A stretch of DNA of 64,000 nt from Cyclaneusma minus (GCA_037179335.1 JAKZHN010000014.1:682001-746000); one strand, 5' to 3'. Positions 42,779-55,379 are shown, numbered from the stretch's first letter. The notes: generated by a model not told the origin, from the letters alone. Translations and numbers: made by a program.

Positions 42779-45015
42779 ATGTTTCTTCCAACGGCTCTGC
42801 AGCTGGTCGTCCTTTGTGGAGCGGCGTGTTTTGCCTTAGCGCAGGAGACTGGCGATACGGTGTCAGGAGTTCTGATACCAAACACTCTGGGTAATCTGTG
42901 TGCAGCGGATTCTACGTCAGGTATTTAGTGGAAAATCTTTCAGCGCATATCACTCCAACCAACATTATGTTCCAGTTGCCATCATTGGAGGACGGTTGTT
43001 CATATTCGGCGGTTACTACACCTTTGATGAGGGCCAGGGCCTGATCCACGGTATGCAATCCTGGGTAGTTTTCGCAGCGCCACTAACGTTGTGGTAGTAC
43101 CCATCGCTGAATTATTCTATGTCAATTTGCTCGAGGAATTTTCCGTCAGCGGGTACCTCTCTGAAAGCAACTATAGTCTGATATCTTATGGAAACAACAC
43201 AATATTCGATACCACAACCAACGGCTACCAGATGCTCCTCTATGATAACACAACACCACTTTTATTACTCATCCGAGGCTGAGAAAGCGTCGAGTATGTG
43301 GACATATGATGTTTCCACTAATATATTTACCAATATCACTATCGCCGGGGGCGACGACACGCAAATGTACAATAATGCGATTTACCCATATGCGAGCAAT
43401 CCTGCCACAGGAAACTCTTATACCATGGTGGTGGAGCCAGAATCGGGTACCCTTCTGATGCCGATTCTTGACACCTCAGATGCTCGATGGTCGGCGGGCT
43501 CGACAGACGGTTTAGGGCTTACGCCGTATCAGTTGGTACTTATACGTGCGAGCAGGCACGGAAGGAATCTTGGTTTCACTCGGGGAAGCGGTAATCATAC
43601 ATCTTCCATTCCGATGTTCGCTAAAAAACTCACATGTTCTAGTATGCACCCGACGCCAATACCATACAGAGCATCTATGAAGTTGCTGTCTTCGATATTG
43701 CAAATGGTATATAGTAAGCTTTTAAACCGTGCTACAATATATTCTCTGTGTTGATGTTTCAGGTTCAATGTCACGACTACTGGCTCTGTCCCCGACAACC
43801 GGTCGTATTTCTGCGCAGGCTGCGCAGGCGTATCGTCCGCTCCCGACGACAGCTCATTTCAAATCAACATCTACGGTGGACTGCGTTACGACGAAGAGAA
43901 TGGAAGTAATGCAGTGACAACGGTTTTCGTGCTCACTTTACCGGCTTTTCAATGGCTCAACGTCACATCCAGTGACAATGGCAATGTCAGTGGTATCTCT
44001 AGCAATAAATGCGTTATGTGGAATGACGCGCAGATGATTTCGTTTGGGGGCTTTTCAAACCCTGACGATGACTACTTCTTATGATGCGATTATTCGTCGC
44101 CACCGCTGCGGGTGCTCGACACCTCAACGTTCCTTCTCGCCGACACCTTCTTGCCAAACAAAACGTACAGCCAGCCGGATGCTATATACAAGATCATCGG
44201 GGGCGAGTAAGTTTGCTCCCATTTTTTTAAGTCATCACCACCTAGTGTCTATAGCTTCATCCGGTAGAATTGAAAAACTTCCCCTGTTCTAAGCGGCCGG
44301 TTGATAATCATGACTGACAAACACCAGTTCCAGCGGCGGAAGCACCGTTACAGCCCCAGTTGGTGGCTTCAATGACTCGCGCCTCAGCACTATATTCGCC
44401 CAAAGAGTGGCCCGAACGGATGCCCCTACCTCATTTGCAGGAGCCATCTCTTCTTCGACAGCTACCTCTACAGACACCACCTCTACGGCGACTTCTACGC
44501 CTACTTCTTCGCCTATCTCTACAGCGAGCCATTCGGATACTGGTGCCATCGTTGGTGGCGTCGTCGGAGGCGTCGCTGGTCTGCTCGTGCTCTCGGCTCT
44601 TGCGTTCTTCTACCTTACTCGACATAGCAAAAAAGCTGCGAAACTCGCACAAGCAATACTACCTGATGCCTTATACGGTCGTAAAGCTGAACTCAGTGGC
44701 CAGACCACAGTACCTCGCGAGAAATATGACGGGCTTCCGAAGGAAATGCCTGGAGAAGGAGCAAAATTTGAGCTGGCCGGACCCCATGGCGAGTCGGAGA
44801 TTCAGAACAGCGAAGCGGCGAGAGCTGAGCTGGCTGGTGGCCATGGAGAACCTGAGTTGCAGAACAGCGAGGCTGCAAGAGCTGAGCTAGCCGCTCGTCA
44901 TGGGCGGTCTGAGCTGCCGGGTAGCAACGCTCCAGTTTACGAGATTGGAGACGGGAGGCCGGTTCCTGTGGTTCGAGCGGGCGGTAATGATTCGTCGTCG
45001 TCAGATGGGAGTTGA
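42779..45015 (+). pseudogene. Kelch/galactose-oxidase-like single-pass membrane protein, probably broken
   Basis: Starts with a signal peptide (MFLPTALQLVVLCGAACFALAQ). First exons 42,779-42,920, 42,976-43,050 and 43,098 onward join in phase and read as Kelch-like beta strands (VAIIGGRLFIFGGYYTFDEG). The frame then shifts at about 43,250-43,262: the continuation SSEAEKASSMWTYDVSTNIF is in another frame. A TGA at 44,082-44,084 breaks SNPDDDYFL-CDYSSPPLRVLD. The junction near 43,711 also cannot be closed in phase. The 3' part is intact: a Ser/Thr stalk, a membrane helix (GAIVGGVVGGVAGLLVLSALAFFYL) and a tail with three 20-residue repeats (ELAGGHGEPELQNSEAARA). Either a pseudogene or a locus with sequence errors. 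Typical intact relatives are surface proteins of unknown function. Confidence 0.6.
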
Positions 45016-45493
45016 TATGAAAATGACAGGCTAATGGGAGTTCGGGATATCCGCACGAGCTTTCGCAAATCTGAGATTGTCTGCCCACGGCAGCTGGCCA
45101 GATTCTCCGTGCCCTCATAATTGGAATTAGTCTGTGGCTATGCGAAGGCCGCAATGACTTGGTCCGACTTCAATGACACGATCCAGCTCCGACAACTTTG
45201 CTTAGTTCTAGCAACTTCGTTCACCATGACAAGATGGTCTATCTTCGACACAATGGTCTGGCTCCGAGCCTCCGACAATCTGGTTCGACTCTGACAATCT
45301 TGTGGGATTCTCATTACTTGGTCCAGCTACAAACTTGGATGTGACAATTAGGTCACTGCCACAGTTCCGGCCGTTGACCCTTCACTTTCAGTTTTGACGA
45401 ACACTGGAACCTCTAAAAACATTTGTCATAATGCCATTCGCCACACTTGTCGATGTCTGGAGGAATCTCTAGACTCGTCAATGATCCAGCTAT
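45016..45493. other. Intergenic with weak degenerate repeats
   Basis: Contains several diverged copies of a TGGTC(C/T)(G/A)(G/A)CT...GACAA pattern about 30-40 bases apart between 45,155 and 45,345. No gene. Confidence 0.4.
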
Positions 45494-46961
45494 TCAAGCC
45501 AAACGTCCCACACAAACAATCCGCGGGAAGTACAGCGTAGCCCCCAAAGTAGCTTCTTTACCAGCATCTTCGATCGCCTGATACAACTTAGCCGCCATCT
45601 CATGCTGTCCCCTCTTCGCAAAACCCACGCCTATCTCCTCCATAGTCATCAGATGCATCTCACCCATCAGCCTAACCAGCTCCGGTAAATCCCCCACGAA
45701 CTCACATTTCACGTCCGCAAAGCCGCTTTCCTCCATGGCTTTTGGGATTTCTAGGGTCCAGTCATAGCGCCCATTCCCTCTTGAGATTGTGACTAGTTCG
45801 TCGAGCGCTGGTGAGGGAACTGCAGTGTCCAGGGCTCCTAATAGTTTTGGACCCAAACCGAACTGGCAGTTTAAACTGCAGTTTGAACTGGTTTAGTTTG
45901 AGAAATTCAAAATTGAACCAGTTTAGTTTGAGGGTTGAACTGAACTGAAATTGGCAGTTTGGGGGGTAAATTTGATTTTTCAGCCGCTAAAATATTAATC
46001 CGGATTTTTAGTCGCGGAAAATATTATTCCGGGCGGTAAATAGTTTTTCCAGGCTTTTTAATCAAATTGCAGTTCAAACTGAACTGGCCAGTTTACCCCC
46101 CAAACTGCCAGTTTCAGTTCAGTTCAACCCTCAAACTGAACTGGCAGTTCAATTTCACCCTTGAACTGAACTGGTTTGAACTATTAGGAGCCCTGGCAGT
46201 GTCGATCTTTTTAACACCCATATTGACAACGTCGCGCTCGTCCCATTGGAGATAGCCACCGGGTTTTAGCATCTTGGATAGGCTGCTGAGGATTGATGGG
46301 AGCTGGCCGGGCTCGATGGCTAGAACGAGGAGTCGGGTGTGGATGATGTCGTAGCGGCCGGTCATCTCTTCGGGGACGGGCTCGAAGAAGTTCCAGTATT
46401 TCATGCTGCAGTTTTTGGGAATATGGCTTGGATGTGGAGCTTGAGCCTGAAGAGTGAGGTTCGAGACATTAACTTTTTTTGGTTTCCATGGACACTTGGC
46501 TTTCATGGAAAGAAGGATGAGTCGAGAGTAGGCAGCATGTGTGAGTGGTGATAACAGACTGAAGATTGCTTACAAGGCTGTTGTCGAAGCCTTCAAATTG
46601 AACAGCCGGGTAGCTCTGAGCCATGTCTACGAGCCACATACCCGTACCGGCTGCGACGTCAGCCACTGTAGTGGCAGAGGAAATCGGAATGGACGGGTGA
46701 AGATGGTAGCCGATAACTGCTTTCCAGAGGTAGTGCTGCAGATTGAGACGATTTGCCGCAACGTGACTACGCGTTCCCAGCATGTAACCTGAATAAACAT
46801 CAACCTACTTCTGCTCCTTTATCAGGGAGTTGCCATATATAAGATTCCAAATAGTCCAACACTGCGAATTACGAATGCGAATGAGAGGAACAGCTAGGGG
46901 AAAATGTGAGTGTACCCTGGTCTGCTGAAAGGCTCATATCCAAGTCTGCTTTTTCTGCCAT
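45494..46961 (-). pseudogene. TAM/LaeA-like class I methyltransferase split by a MITE
   Basis: Exons 46,961-46,916, 46,788-46,574 and 46,494 leftward join in phase. The product begins MAEKADLDMSLSADQGYMLG and has RLNLQHYLWKAVIGYHLHPS, then the SAM-binding motif I VADVAAGTGMWLVDMA. It continues MTGRYDIIHTRLLVL and LKPGGYLQWDERDV. All are typical of the fungal TAM-domain group, to which secondary-metabolism regulators such as LaeA are related. At 46,195 the frame enters a 366-bp insertion and stops within it; it resumes in the same frame at 45,829 (DTAVPSPALDELV to GRLA). Without the insertion and one target copy the gene would encode about 295 residues. The substrate is unknown. The insertion probably abolishes function unless it is spliced out. 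Confidence 0.8.
45830..46195. mobile_element. hAT-like foldback MITE with 8-bp target duplication
   Basis: 366 bp, beginning CAGGGCTCCTAATAGTT and ending in the inverted AACTATTAGGAGCCCTG. The termini are CAGGG...CCCTG, as in many hAT elements. It is flanked by exact 8-bp direct repeats GCAGTGTC (45,822-45,829 and 46,196-46,203), the hAT target-site length. The two arms are inverted copies for over 100 bp (AACTGGCAGTTT-rich) around an AT-rich centre. There is no coding capacity, so it is a non-autonomous element. Confidence 0.92.
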
Positions 46962-48775
46962 GTTGGGATTGGAGTGCTTTTCCGTGGTGAAATACTCTGG
47001 AATGAGTAATAGAAAAACTGTGGGGCACAGGTCGAAAGCCAGTCGATTGATGAATGTCTTTTGCAAGATGTCTTTGTTCTGGAGGTGTACTGCTCTGGAA
47101 TTTACTGCTGGGGAAATCTTCAGACTTCTAGGACGATGGAAGAAGGCTCATTTTATAGCTCGATGTAAGCATCCTTCCATATCTCGAGACAGACATATCT
47201 ACAGCGTCAACTGCTGATTCTCACATGGCATAGCGCCAGGAGAGCTGTTGGTGGCGTCTACCCCGCCTGTGAGTTACAGGGGTCTTGATAGTCCGAGGCC
47301 CGGACTGACTATCCAGACCCCTGGACTTCAACTTGGTTGCTCGTCGGTCTGACGATATCTGAATCAATGGAGGCTCGGCATAGTTGGCTGGTACCCGGTG
47401 AACTTCAAATAAGCCAGTTCGGTTTACGAACTATTGGACCAGCTCCAGCCACTTAGGTACTGGACCGGACTGATATTGGACTGTTGATTCAGCAGTTCGA
47501 TCATTTGATGTAAGGACAGAGGCTTTTTTCTACAAAGAATGCCGAAAAGTCCAATTTCTTAGGCAAGTTCGAACCCCGATCCTAGATGCCTGAACTGCCA
47601 GTCGCCGGTTCCCCTTTCCAATCCCCGTTTGGACCGAATGACCAATCCAAATTCAGGACTTATTCCGCACCCCTTGGATTAGAGTATACCGAGTCCTGGG
47701 AACAATCCGGGTATTTCGATAGAGGCTTATAACGGCTTAAGGTAAATGGGTCGGCTTAGTCGTCAAATCAAGCCAGCTGACCGTTTGGTTTGAACTAGTT
47801 CTGGCCAACCTAATGCCAGACTTCCTTTTGCTTTCTGTATCTACCGAGCTACGCTCAGAAGTTGAGAACTTTTCATCATGATAGCTCCGGGATGAGACAC
47901 TTGACCTCCTAAGATGATGTACGAATGATTGGAATTCTTGAGACTTGAAGCAAAAGACGGTGTAGTATGTTTTGCGGTGGACAGGGGCATATACGGCTTA
48001 CCATTGTGATTCCTGAGTTTAGACTCAAAATCATGGAGATCTTCGACGTCACGATGTCACCGGAATGATTTATCTCGGAAAGCCTGGATTATACGAACCT
48101 CAGGAGCGGCTAGGTAGACACGAGATGTACCGTGTCTCAGCCACTCATCCAGCCTTATGCGATTTCTCGTCACCGAGGTTTTATCACCGAGGGTATTTAT
48201 TGTTGGATTTATGACCGATGGATAGTTGGCTAATTTTCAGATCTTAGGTTCACCGGGGAAGCCTTGCAATCTCATGAAGTCGGGGTAAAGTCTCTCCGGG
48301 AACACTTTACTCTTACGGTCGGTAGGGTAGGCGCATCCGCAACTTGACCTTTCGAGCATAGGTCGGGTATTACTCGCATGGAAGGGCGAGAGTTAGATAG
48401 CTGTCCTTTCCCACGAATACTCTTCAAGAATGTGTTCACATCTCTCATTGTTGAGAATTGTCCACCGCATATCAAAGCCTCGACTTACACAAAGACTTGC
48501 CCCTGTAATCGGCGAGGCTTTCACGCATTGGTGGAAAAAGCTAAAAGACTCGCGATTAGTGGAATTGGATTTCTGACTCGCTGTAATCCACCAGTCAGAG
48601 GAGTTATCAGTCGCGTGACTGCGGCCTGTGACATCGAATCAAATTCTGAGGCTGGAGACCAGGCGGGGTATGCTGTTTCGTGACTGTTCTTGATTCTTGT
48701 TCTTTCGACTTCTGATTCCCGTTTCTCGTTTGATTCTTTTTGGAGCTGGAAGCGCTGAATCTCTTGAGAGTTGAA
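46962..48775. other. Intergenic region with a hairpin
   Basis: About 1.8 kb between divergent genes. It contains a 16-bp inverted repeat with 13-nt loop at 47,278-47,322. A 101-codon frame at 48,378-48,683 has no recognisable sequence and is not called. Confidence 0.45.
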
Positions 48776-50920
48776 ATGGACAAATTATTCGCTGGACTCA
48801 GCGCTGATACCGTCACACCTTGGTCGTTGGCAGTGCAGTTTCAAGCTCTTCGCAAAGAGCTCGACAGTTGCTTTGAGCAGATACTAACAGCCGCCGATGA
48901 CAAACCCGCAGAAGACGTCTTTGAGAAGGAGATTGCATCATTCGACAAAATGATGGCTTATTACCGGGTATTTGAGCTTGATCTCGGCTTTGACGGACCG
49001 GCTATCCAGAAATTGTTCGATCTCCCCCGTTTGGAGGCTACAGATGTGATGGGTATCATCGTAGTGAAGGATCCACCACTTGCCGCAGAGTTGGCGAAGA
49101 TCTTTATGGAAATACATCTCCGAGCAGATATGGATCGCGCTTTGTGGAAGGAATATTGCACGCATGAGTGAGAAATTCCATGTTTCGTTGTATCGCCATC
49201 GATACGGAGCGTTTGCTAATATAATCCTGAAATTAGGAGTCTACCTATTCTCCAAAAACACAATGACATTGGGCTCGATCGGTCGGTTCACCGTCTGTTC
49301 GGTCAAAAGCCCTTCATTTTCGAATTGATCAAAAGGCTCTCTCAAGAGGAGATTCAGTCTGTTTTGGAAAGTTTCGGTTCAGCGATTCCAAAGCCGGAAG
49401 ATCCGAGGCACCACCAGGCGCTCGAGCGGCACGTGGATACCCCGGAACTGAAAGATTCGATGGATGAAGAGGAACTCGAGTATTACTCTGTAGACTCTGA
49501 CCTCGAAGATGAGATGGCCCAGGACAAGTTCGAGAATTTCCCTACAGGCCAGGAACTGGCAGATCGGATTCATCAGGAGGGACTCAAGTATCTCTCTAAG
49601 TGTCCAGAACTGGAAGAGCAGATGCGCCGACATGCGTTCGAGCTTAGGAAGGAATTTCTGGGGCATGAGCACCGCGTGACGCTTGACAGCATGGTAGATT
49701 TGGCAGAAATCTTCCGTCTTCGGGGGAACTATGACGATGCTGAGCAGATTTATCGCCAGGAGCTTGAGCTTAGAGACCAGGGCAAAGATGACAACGTTGA
49801 GCTGCTGAGGGGACAGGAGCTGTGTGTGGCTGCTGAGAAAGGGAACGAGAGTCTCGTCAAGGTGCTTCTCGAGACAGGCAAGGTCGAGGCTAATTCGAGA
49901 AATGGTACACACGATCGGACGCCGTTGGCATTGGCTGCTAAGGGTGGGTACGAAAGTATAGTCAAGTTGCTCCTCGATACCGGGAAAATCGACCTCGATT
50001 CGAAGGATGACTGGGGTAATACGCCGCTATCGTGGGCTGCCGGAAAGGGGCACGATAGTATAGTCAAGATGCTACTCGATACCGGCGAAGTCGAGGTTAA
50101 TTCGAAAGATAATCATGGTAATACACCACTATCGTGGGCAGCTCGAAGGGGACACGAGAGTACAGTTAAGTTGCTGTTGGATACGGGCAAAGCTGAACTG
50201 AATTCGAAGGACGAGAATGGTCGAACTCCACTGTCATGGGCTGCTGAAAATGGGCGCGAGGATATCGTTAAGCTGCTGCTCGAAACCGACGAGGTCGATA
50301 TTGATTCAAAGAATAAAAATCGTAGGACACCCCTATCGTGGGCTGCTAGGGCAGGTCACGATGTTATTGTGGAATTGCTGCTTGAGACAGGCAAAGTTGA
50401 CCTCAACTCGAAAGATGAGGACGGTCTGACGCCACTGGCGCATGCTATCTCACCCCATCTTCCCCATGAGGTAATAGTCAAGCTGCTACTTTCGACAAGC
50501 CGCGTCTACCTTAACGCAGTGGACAATGATGGACTTACGGTACTGGCACTGGTGGCTGCGAGATCTGCAAATATGTATGAGCCCGAGGCTCTGATCAAGC
50601 TGCTCCTTGAGACCGGCCGGGTGGATGTTGATACGAGGGACAAAGATGGTAGAACGCCGTTGTCGCTGGCGGCAGAAGGTGGAGATCCGGACGTTGTCAA
50701 GCTGCTGCTCGAAACCGGTCAAGCCGACATTAACACGACAGACTCGGTTGGCAGGTCTCCGCTGGTTTGGGCAATCATTGGTGAGCGCAAGGCCGTTGTC
50801 GAGCTGTTACGAGACTACATCAAAGCTGCCAGTCAACCACCCAAAACAGCAAGCTCTTCAACACACCGACTCGCGAGCTCACGGCGCAGTTGTTCGACCA
50901 TCTATGCAAGAAAACAGTAG
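48776..50920 (+). CDS. Ankyrin-repeat protein with TPR-like segment
   Basis: Exons 48,776-49,167 and 49,237-50,920, intron 69 nt, give 691 residues. The N-terminal 200 residues are mostly helical with no family I can name. At about 270-310 a TPR-like pair of helices occurs (VDLAEIFRLRGNYDDAEQI, YRQELELR). From about 320 to 660 there are about ten ankyrin repeats of roughly 34 residues with the core TPLSWAAxxGHxxIVKLLLETG and strongly similar linkers (NSKDENG). The DNA of repeats is also similar, suggesting recent expansion. Such proteins are common in fungal NLR-like and accessory gene sets, but no NACHT or effector domain is present here. Probably a protein-binding scaffold. Confidence 0.85.
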
Positions 50921-51514
50921 GGGTTCTCCGAGTCTAAGACCAAGGGAAACGGAGAGGAGGTTGAAGATCATGGCTAGAATTTGCAGAAAGAGGGCTGAAA
51001 TGGCGATAGGGTTTACCAGGATATCTTTGTTCGGATGAAAGGATTGAGACTGAGAGCCTTGATCCATGAAATTCGTCAACGTTGGACGTCATGAACTTGA
51101 GGCTTGAACATCTAGCAGCAACTCGTTTGAACTCTGAGAATTCTGCAAAGGCTCTGACTGACTCTGATTCCTGATTCGTTGAGCAGAACCCCCTAATCTC
51201 CAAACATGACAGTAAACATGTGAACCAGAACAAAGTGGAAGGAAACTCGCAATTGAGATAGACTCACCCCAGCTTTAGACATCTCCCCGAGACTCTTGAG
51301 TCTCTGACTCACCTGAGTAAAACCGAGAAACCCGGAAGTTGGAAACTGTGTGAATAAATTTAGCACGTCTATCTATACTCCTCCCCTCGCTGTTTGATGC
51401 TACCCTACCGACCCCTTTTTAGGTATACACCAACTCCGTGCAAACTCCTCGCTGCATGAAAACTCCACGCGCTTACCCCTCCAACTCCCTCGAACTCGTG
51501 TTCCTCGCCCCCCA
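50921..51514. other. Intergenic between convergent genes
   Basis: 594 bases of 3' flanks; short frames only. Confidence 0.5.
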
Positions 51515-53228
51515 TTAATACTGCTTCAGCCTCTTTCCCCCCTCTTCCCACCCATTAACCATCCCCGCATCCCCAGCCATCAGCCTTTCACTCAGCCTTA
51601 CAAAGAACTGAATCACCATCAACACCAACCTCAACACCAAATCCCTCACCCTAAGCACCGGTTTCTTCCCCCTACTAAACGTACTATCCCTAAACTGAAA
51701 CGGCAACGTCGCACCCAAATGCTCCATCGCAACCTTCAATCCACTCGAAAACGCATCCTCATGAAACCCATATTTCGTCCACGCCCCCGCATAACTAATG
51801 CCCCTGGTATTCTGCACCGTCCCCAACAATTCCTGACTCTTAATCGCCTTCGCATTATACAACGGATGTCTGTATTCGTATTTTCCTTGAATGGTTGATG
51901 GAGCGGGGGGATTAATGGGGTTTAGTGTTACAAGGACGTGCCCGAATTCGCGGACGGGGATGTGTTGCAGGATGTTCATGTTGTAGGTTAGACATACTTG
52001 GTCGATACTCTTTCCTCGACCGTCGGATTCGGTGAGGTAGTTCCAGGCGCTCCAGGCTTCGCGGTTACGAGGCATGAGGCGGAGGTCGGAATGGAGGACT
52101 GCGCTGTTGGCCGAGGTTTTGAAGCCGCCTAAGATCTTTCTCTCCTCTGAGGTGGAGGAAGCGTGAATGATTTGTAGCGCTTGGTCGCCGTGCGTTGCTA
52201 GGATGACGTGGTCGTACACTTCTGAGTGTCCGGACTGGGTGTGCAGACGAACCTTACCGTCTGGTTCGTTCGTGAGAGAAGTGACGGGCGTGTTTAGGAA
52301 GAGATGGTTTGGGGGGAAGCCCTTCAAGACGGCGTCGATGTAGGATTTTGCGCCTTTTGCGAGGGTGAGCCACTGCGGGCGCGCGGAGATGGTTGAGAGG
52401 AGGTGGTGGTTCCATCTTATTCATCCTCATTAGCAAAATGTTTCTTCATACAGTCATACTAGCAAGGGTATGAGATGTCAATAGGGGGTAGCAAGGCAAT
52501 ACTCACAAAAACCTGACCAGCGTCACAGCAGGAAACTCCAAATTACACTTATCCGGACTCGTGCTCCACACCGCGGCCGTCATAGGAATCAAATAATCAT
52601 CCCTAAACGCCTCACTATACCCTTCTCTCTCCAAATAAGCTCCTATGCTCTCCTGCTCCCGCACTTTCTCATTCACCCCGTTTTTGCTTTTGTCTTCTTG
52701 TATGAGCAAGTCTAGGGCGAATTGGTTGAAGCGGATTATGTCGAATATCATACGCCACATGCGGGGGGAGAAGAGGTTACGGCGTTGGGCGAAGATGGAA
52801 CTGAGGGAGGTGCCGGCCCATTCGAAGAGGCCGTGGTCGCGTGAGACGCCGAAGGTCATTTCGGTGGGCGTTATGGGAATACGGAGGTACTTAAGGAAGG
52901 CGATGAAGTTTGCTAATTCACGTTTAGTTACTTGTGCTTTTATATATTTATACAGATAGTTGGGTAGGCTGGGAATCACAGGTTTGAGAAATGAAGACGT
53001 ACGGTAGGTGGCAGTATTCAGCACGATGAAGCCAGTATCCACAGCGGTTTTGTATTTGCCATTTGTGTATTCCACCGTGTTCGTATGGCCGCCCAGTCTA
53101 TCAGCGGCTTCGTAGAGGTACACATCGTGGTGAGTGCGGTTTAGGGCCCAGAGAGCTGCTATACCGGCAGCTCCGCTTCCCACGACGGCGACTTTTATTC
53201 TGGGGAAGCGGGGGGTTAGATGTGCCAT
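51515..53228 (-). CDS. FAD-dependent amine-oxidase-like protein
   Basis: Exons 53,228-53,003, 52,912-52,507 and 52,415-51,515, in phase, give 510 residues. The N terminus has the Rossmann FAD fingerprint VAVVGSGAAGIAALWAL and the ribose-binding YLYEAADRLGGHTNTV. These are followed by VDTGFIVLNTATYPNF and TPTEMTFGVS, as in the NAD(P)-binding amine-oxidase group often found beside cyclopropane-fatty-acid synthases. No such neighbour is seen here. Later landmarks are VILATHGDQALQII and GISYAGAWTKYGFHEDAF, the second FAD-contact region. The C terminus has a hydrophobic segment (LVLRLVLMVIQFFV). Methionines further upstream (to 53,393) are possible starts; I chose the one directly before the Rossmann strand. 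Confidence 0.85.
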
Positions 53229-54058
53229 TCTTGTATAATTTGTATATAGGAAGATAAGGACCATAGGGTAACGGATTCGTAGGGGAGGTTTTAACTGAGA
53301 GATAGGAAGTCTAGGTAAGGAGTGATATTTACAGGTTCTCGGTGGGAGCACGAGCAGGTACCTCTGAGGTGGCACCCGATGGTGAAAGAACATTCACAGG
53401 TGAGGATGACATCTTTCACAAGCAAACGGCGGGAAGAGCGAGTGGGATGCCGCTTGTGCGGTGAGTGAAGGTGAGTGAAACAGGAAACCGGTAGCTAAAG
53501 GAGTGTGGGTGACAACGCTGGCAGAGCTCGGTGAAACAGAAGACTTTCAGGACACATCGGACTTGGAGTTGAAGCACATGAAGGATTTCTGTATCAGCTG
53601 GAAAAGGAAGGGATCGTCGTCGCTGGCGATCTAACCATGCGGGTTCCACACGTTGCGCTCGCTGTTTCATTGGTGGAGTTTGTCGGAACCGGTGGTATTA
53701 TATTCCGGCTGTGGCTGTGGTGTGGCGCTGAAGAGGCGAGACCGAGTGAGATGATCGCGGCCTCGCTTTAAGCTTCAATCGCAAATGACATCGAACCTGT
53801 CACCCAACATAGGACCACCGTAACCACCGCAACAACCCTTGCCGCCGTGCAACAACAAACTCTATCATCCGCCGGTAATAACACGTATTCGTCTCCGAAA
53901 CCCGTCCTCCAACACAGCCCCCTTCAGCCTCGCCGTCGCTTGTCCGAATCTTACGACTAGGCTCCTCTGCCTCGACGACGACGACGTCAACACTCTGACA
54001 GGAAACATCGCTCGCGGAACGAGCAGCAGAGTAGAAAACACACACACTGATAACCAAG
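53229..54058. promoter_or_regulatory. Divergent promoter region, oxidase and Vti1
   Basis: 830 bases between divergent starts; short frames only. Confidence 0.4.
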
Positions 54059-54918
54059 ATGTCCAACCCACTCGACACCGACGTCGGCTCCGAGCTCTTC
54101 GGCAGCTATGAAGCCGAACTGAAGCTCGTACAAGCCGATCTCCTTCAGAAACTCGACACCATCCCCGATCTCTCCGGCGAGCCTCGCAAAGCAGCTATCA
54201 GCCAAGCCGAGCGAGCACTTGAAGAAGCCGATGAATTGGTAAATACCGATCTTCTTTCCCCTTCCAAGATCCATCCCCGGAGCCCTCTTCTCCTCTCTCC
54301 TGATATCCATCCACCAGTTCATTCACGTTTAACTGACATGATATGTGCCTCCAGCTCGATCAAATGCGTCTCGAAAAACAAAACATCCCCACCCGCTCGC
54401 GCACGCAAATCAACACCCGCCTCCGCAACCACGAAACCGACCTCGACGCCTCCAAACGCCGTCTCCGCACCTTCGCCTCCGACCGCTCTGCCCTCTTCGG
54501 ATCCCGCTACACAGACAATCCCGACGGAAATGATGTGCAACTCGAACAGCGCCAGCAACTTTTATCCGGCACAGATAGATTGGAGAGAAGTTCGCAAAGA
54601 TTGAAGAACTCGGCGGCGTTGGCGAATGAGACGGAAGCTATTGGCGCATCCACACTTGCGGATTTGCACAGACAGAGAGAGGTTATTAGACATACGCAGG
54701 ATACGTTGTTGGAAAGTGAGGGGTATGTGGATCGGAGTGTGAAGACGCTTAGGGGGATGGCTCGTAGGTACTGTGATCCTTGATATGTGTTTCCGATGTG
54801 TTTGGGGCGCTATGCTAACGGGAAGGATAGGATGGCTACGAACCGGATTATAACCATTGCGATTATCACAGTCCTGGTCTTGCTTATTATCGCAGTCATT
54901 GTGAGCAAATTCAGATGA
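54059..54918 (+). CDS. VTI1: Vti1-family v-SNARE
   Basis: Golgi/endosomal Qb-SNARE used in several fusion steps (Golgi retrograde, endosome, vacuole). Exons 54,059-54,238, 54,355-54,767 and 54,831-54,918 give 226 residues (yeast Vti1: 217). The N-terminal three-helix domain starts at LFGSYEAELKLVQADLLQKL; the SNARE helix covers about 135-195 (LADLHRQREVIRHTQDTLLESEG has the central Gln). A C-terminal anchor (IITIAIITVLVLLIIAVIV) ends in KFR. Each intron junction fits in phase and the last exon encodes the whole membrane anchor. Confidence 0.95.
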
Positions 54919-55379
54919 GCGGGGGTAGTTTGGGCGCTTTGGGTTAGTCTGGGAATGGAGTAGGGGGGCTGTTTACATCTTGTTTCCAGCGTGCTGTTTC
55001 GCGAGATATTACTGAATGAGAGAGCGGTTTATGATACCTCTCTGTTTGCTGCGATGTTATTGAAGGAAATGAGTGCCATGCAGGTTCGGGGACTACGTGA
55101 GCACGAGTTTACGACAATGGGATCGGGTGTTCGGCCGCTCTGGAAATCCTTACGAGAGGTTTACGACTTACGAGGTAGGTGGGGAGCGAGCTGGCAAGTC
55201 ACCCGTGCCTCTTTTTGGATCTTCTCATGTCATTATTTCACTATTTCAATATTCTGATTTTGTCCGTTTCTAACTTTTCTATTTTCCGAACGCCTTGCAT
55301 CATGGGGTATCTCTGTACATTGTATCTTTTCGTCTTGCAGCTACCCCTGAGCGGGGGTGGGACCAATGCGAGAAGCACC
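54919..55379. other. Intergenic between convergent genes
   Basis: 461 bases of 3' flanks; nothing identified. Confidence 0.5.

Noticed and set aside
53228..53393. Upstream start for the amine-oxidase-like protein
   Set aside because: The added 55 residues lack a signal or conserved sequence; the Rossmann strand normally lies near the N-terminus.
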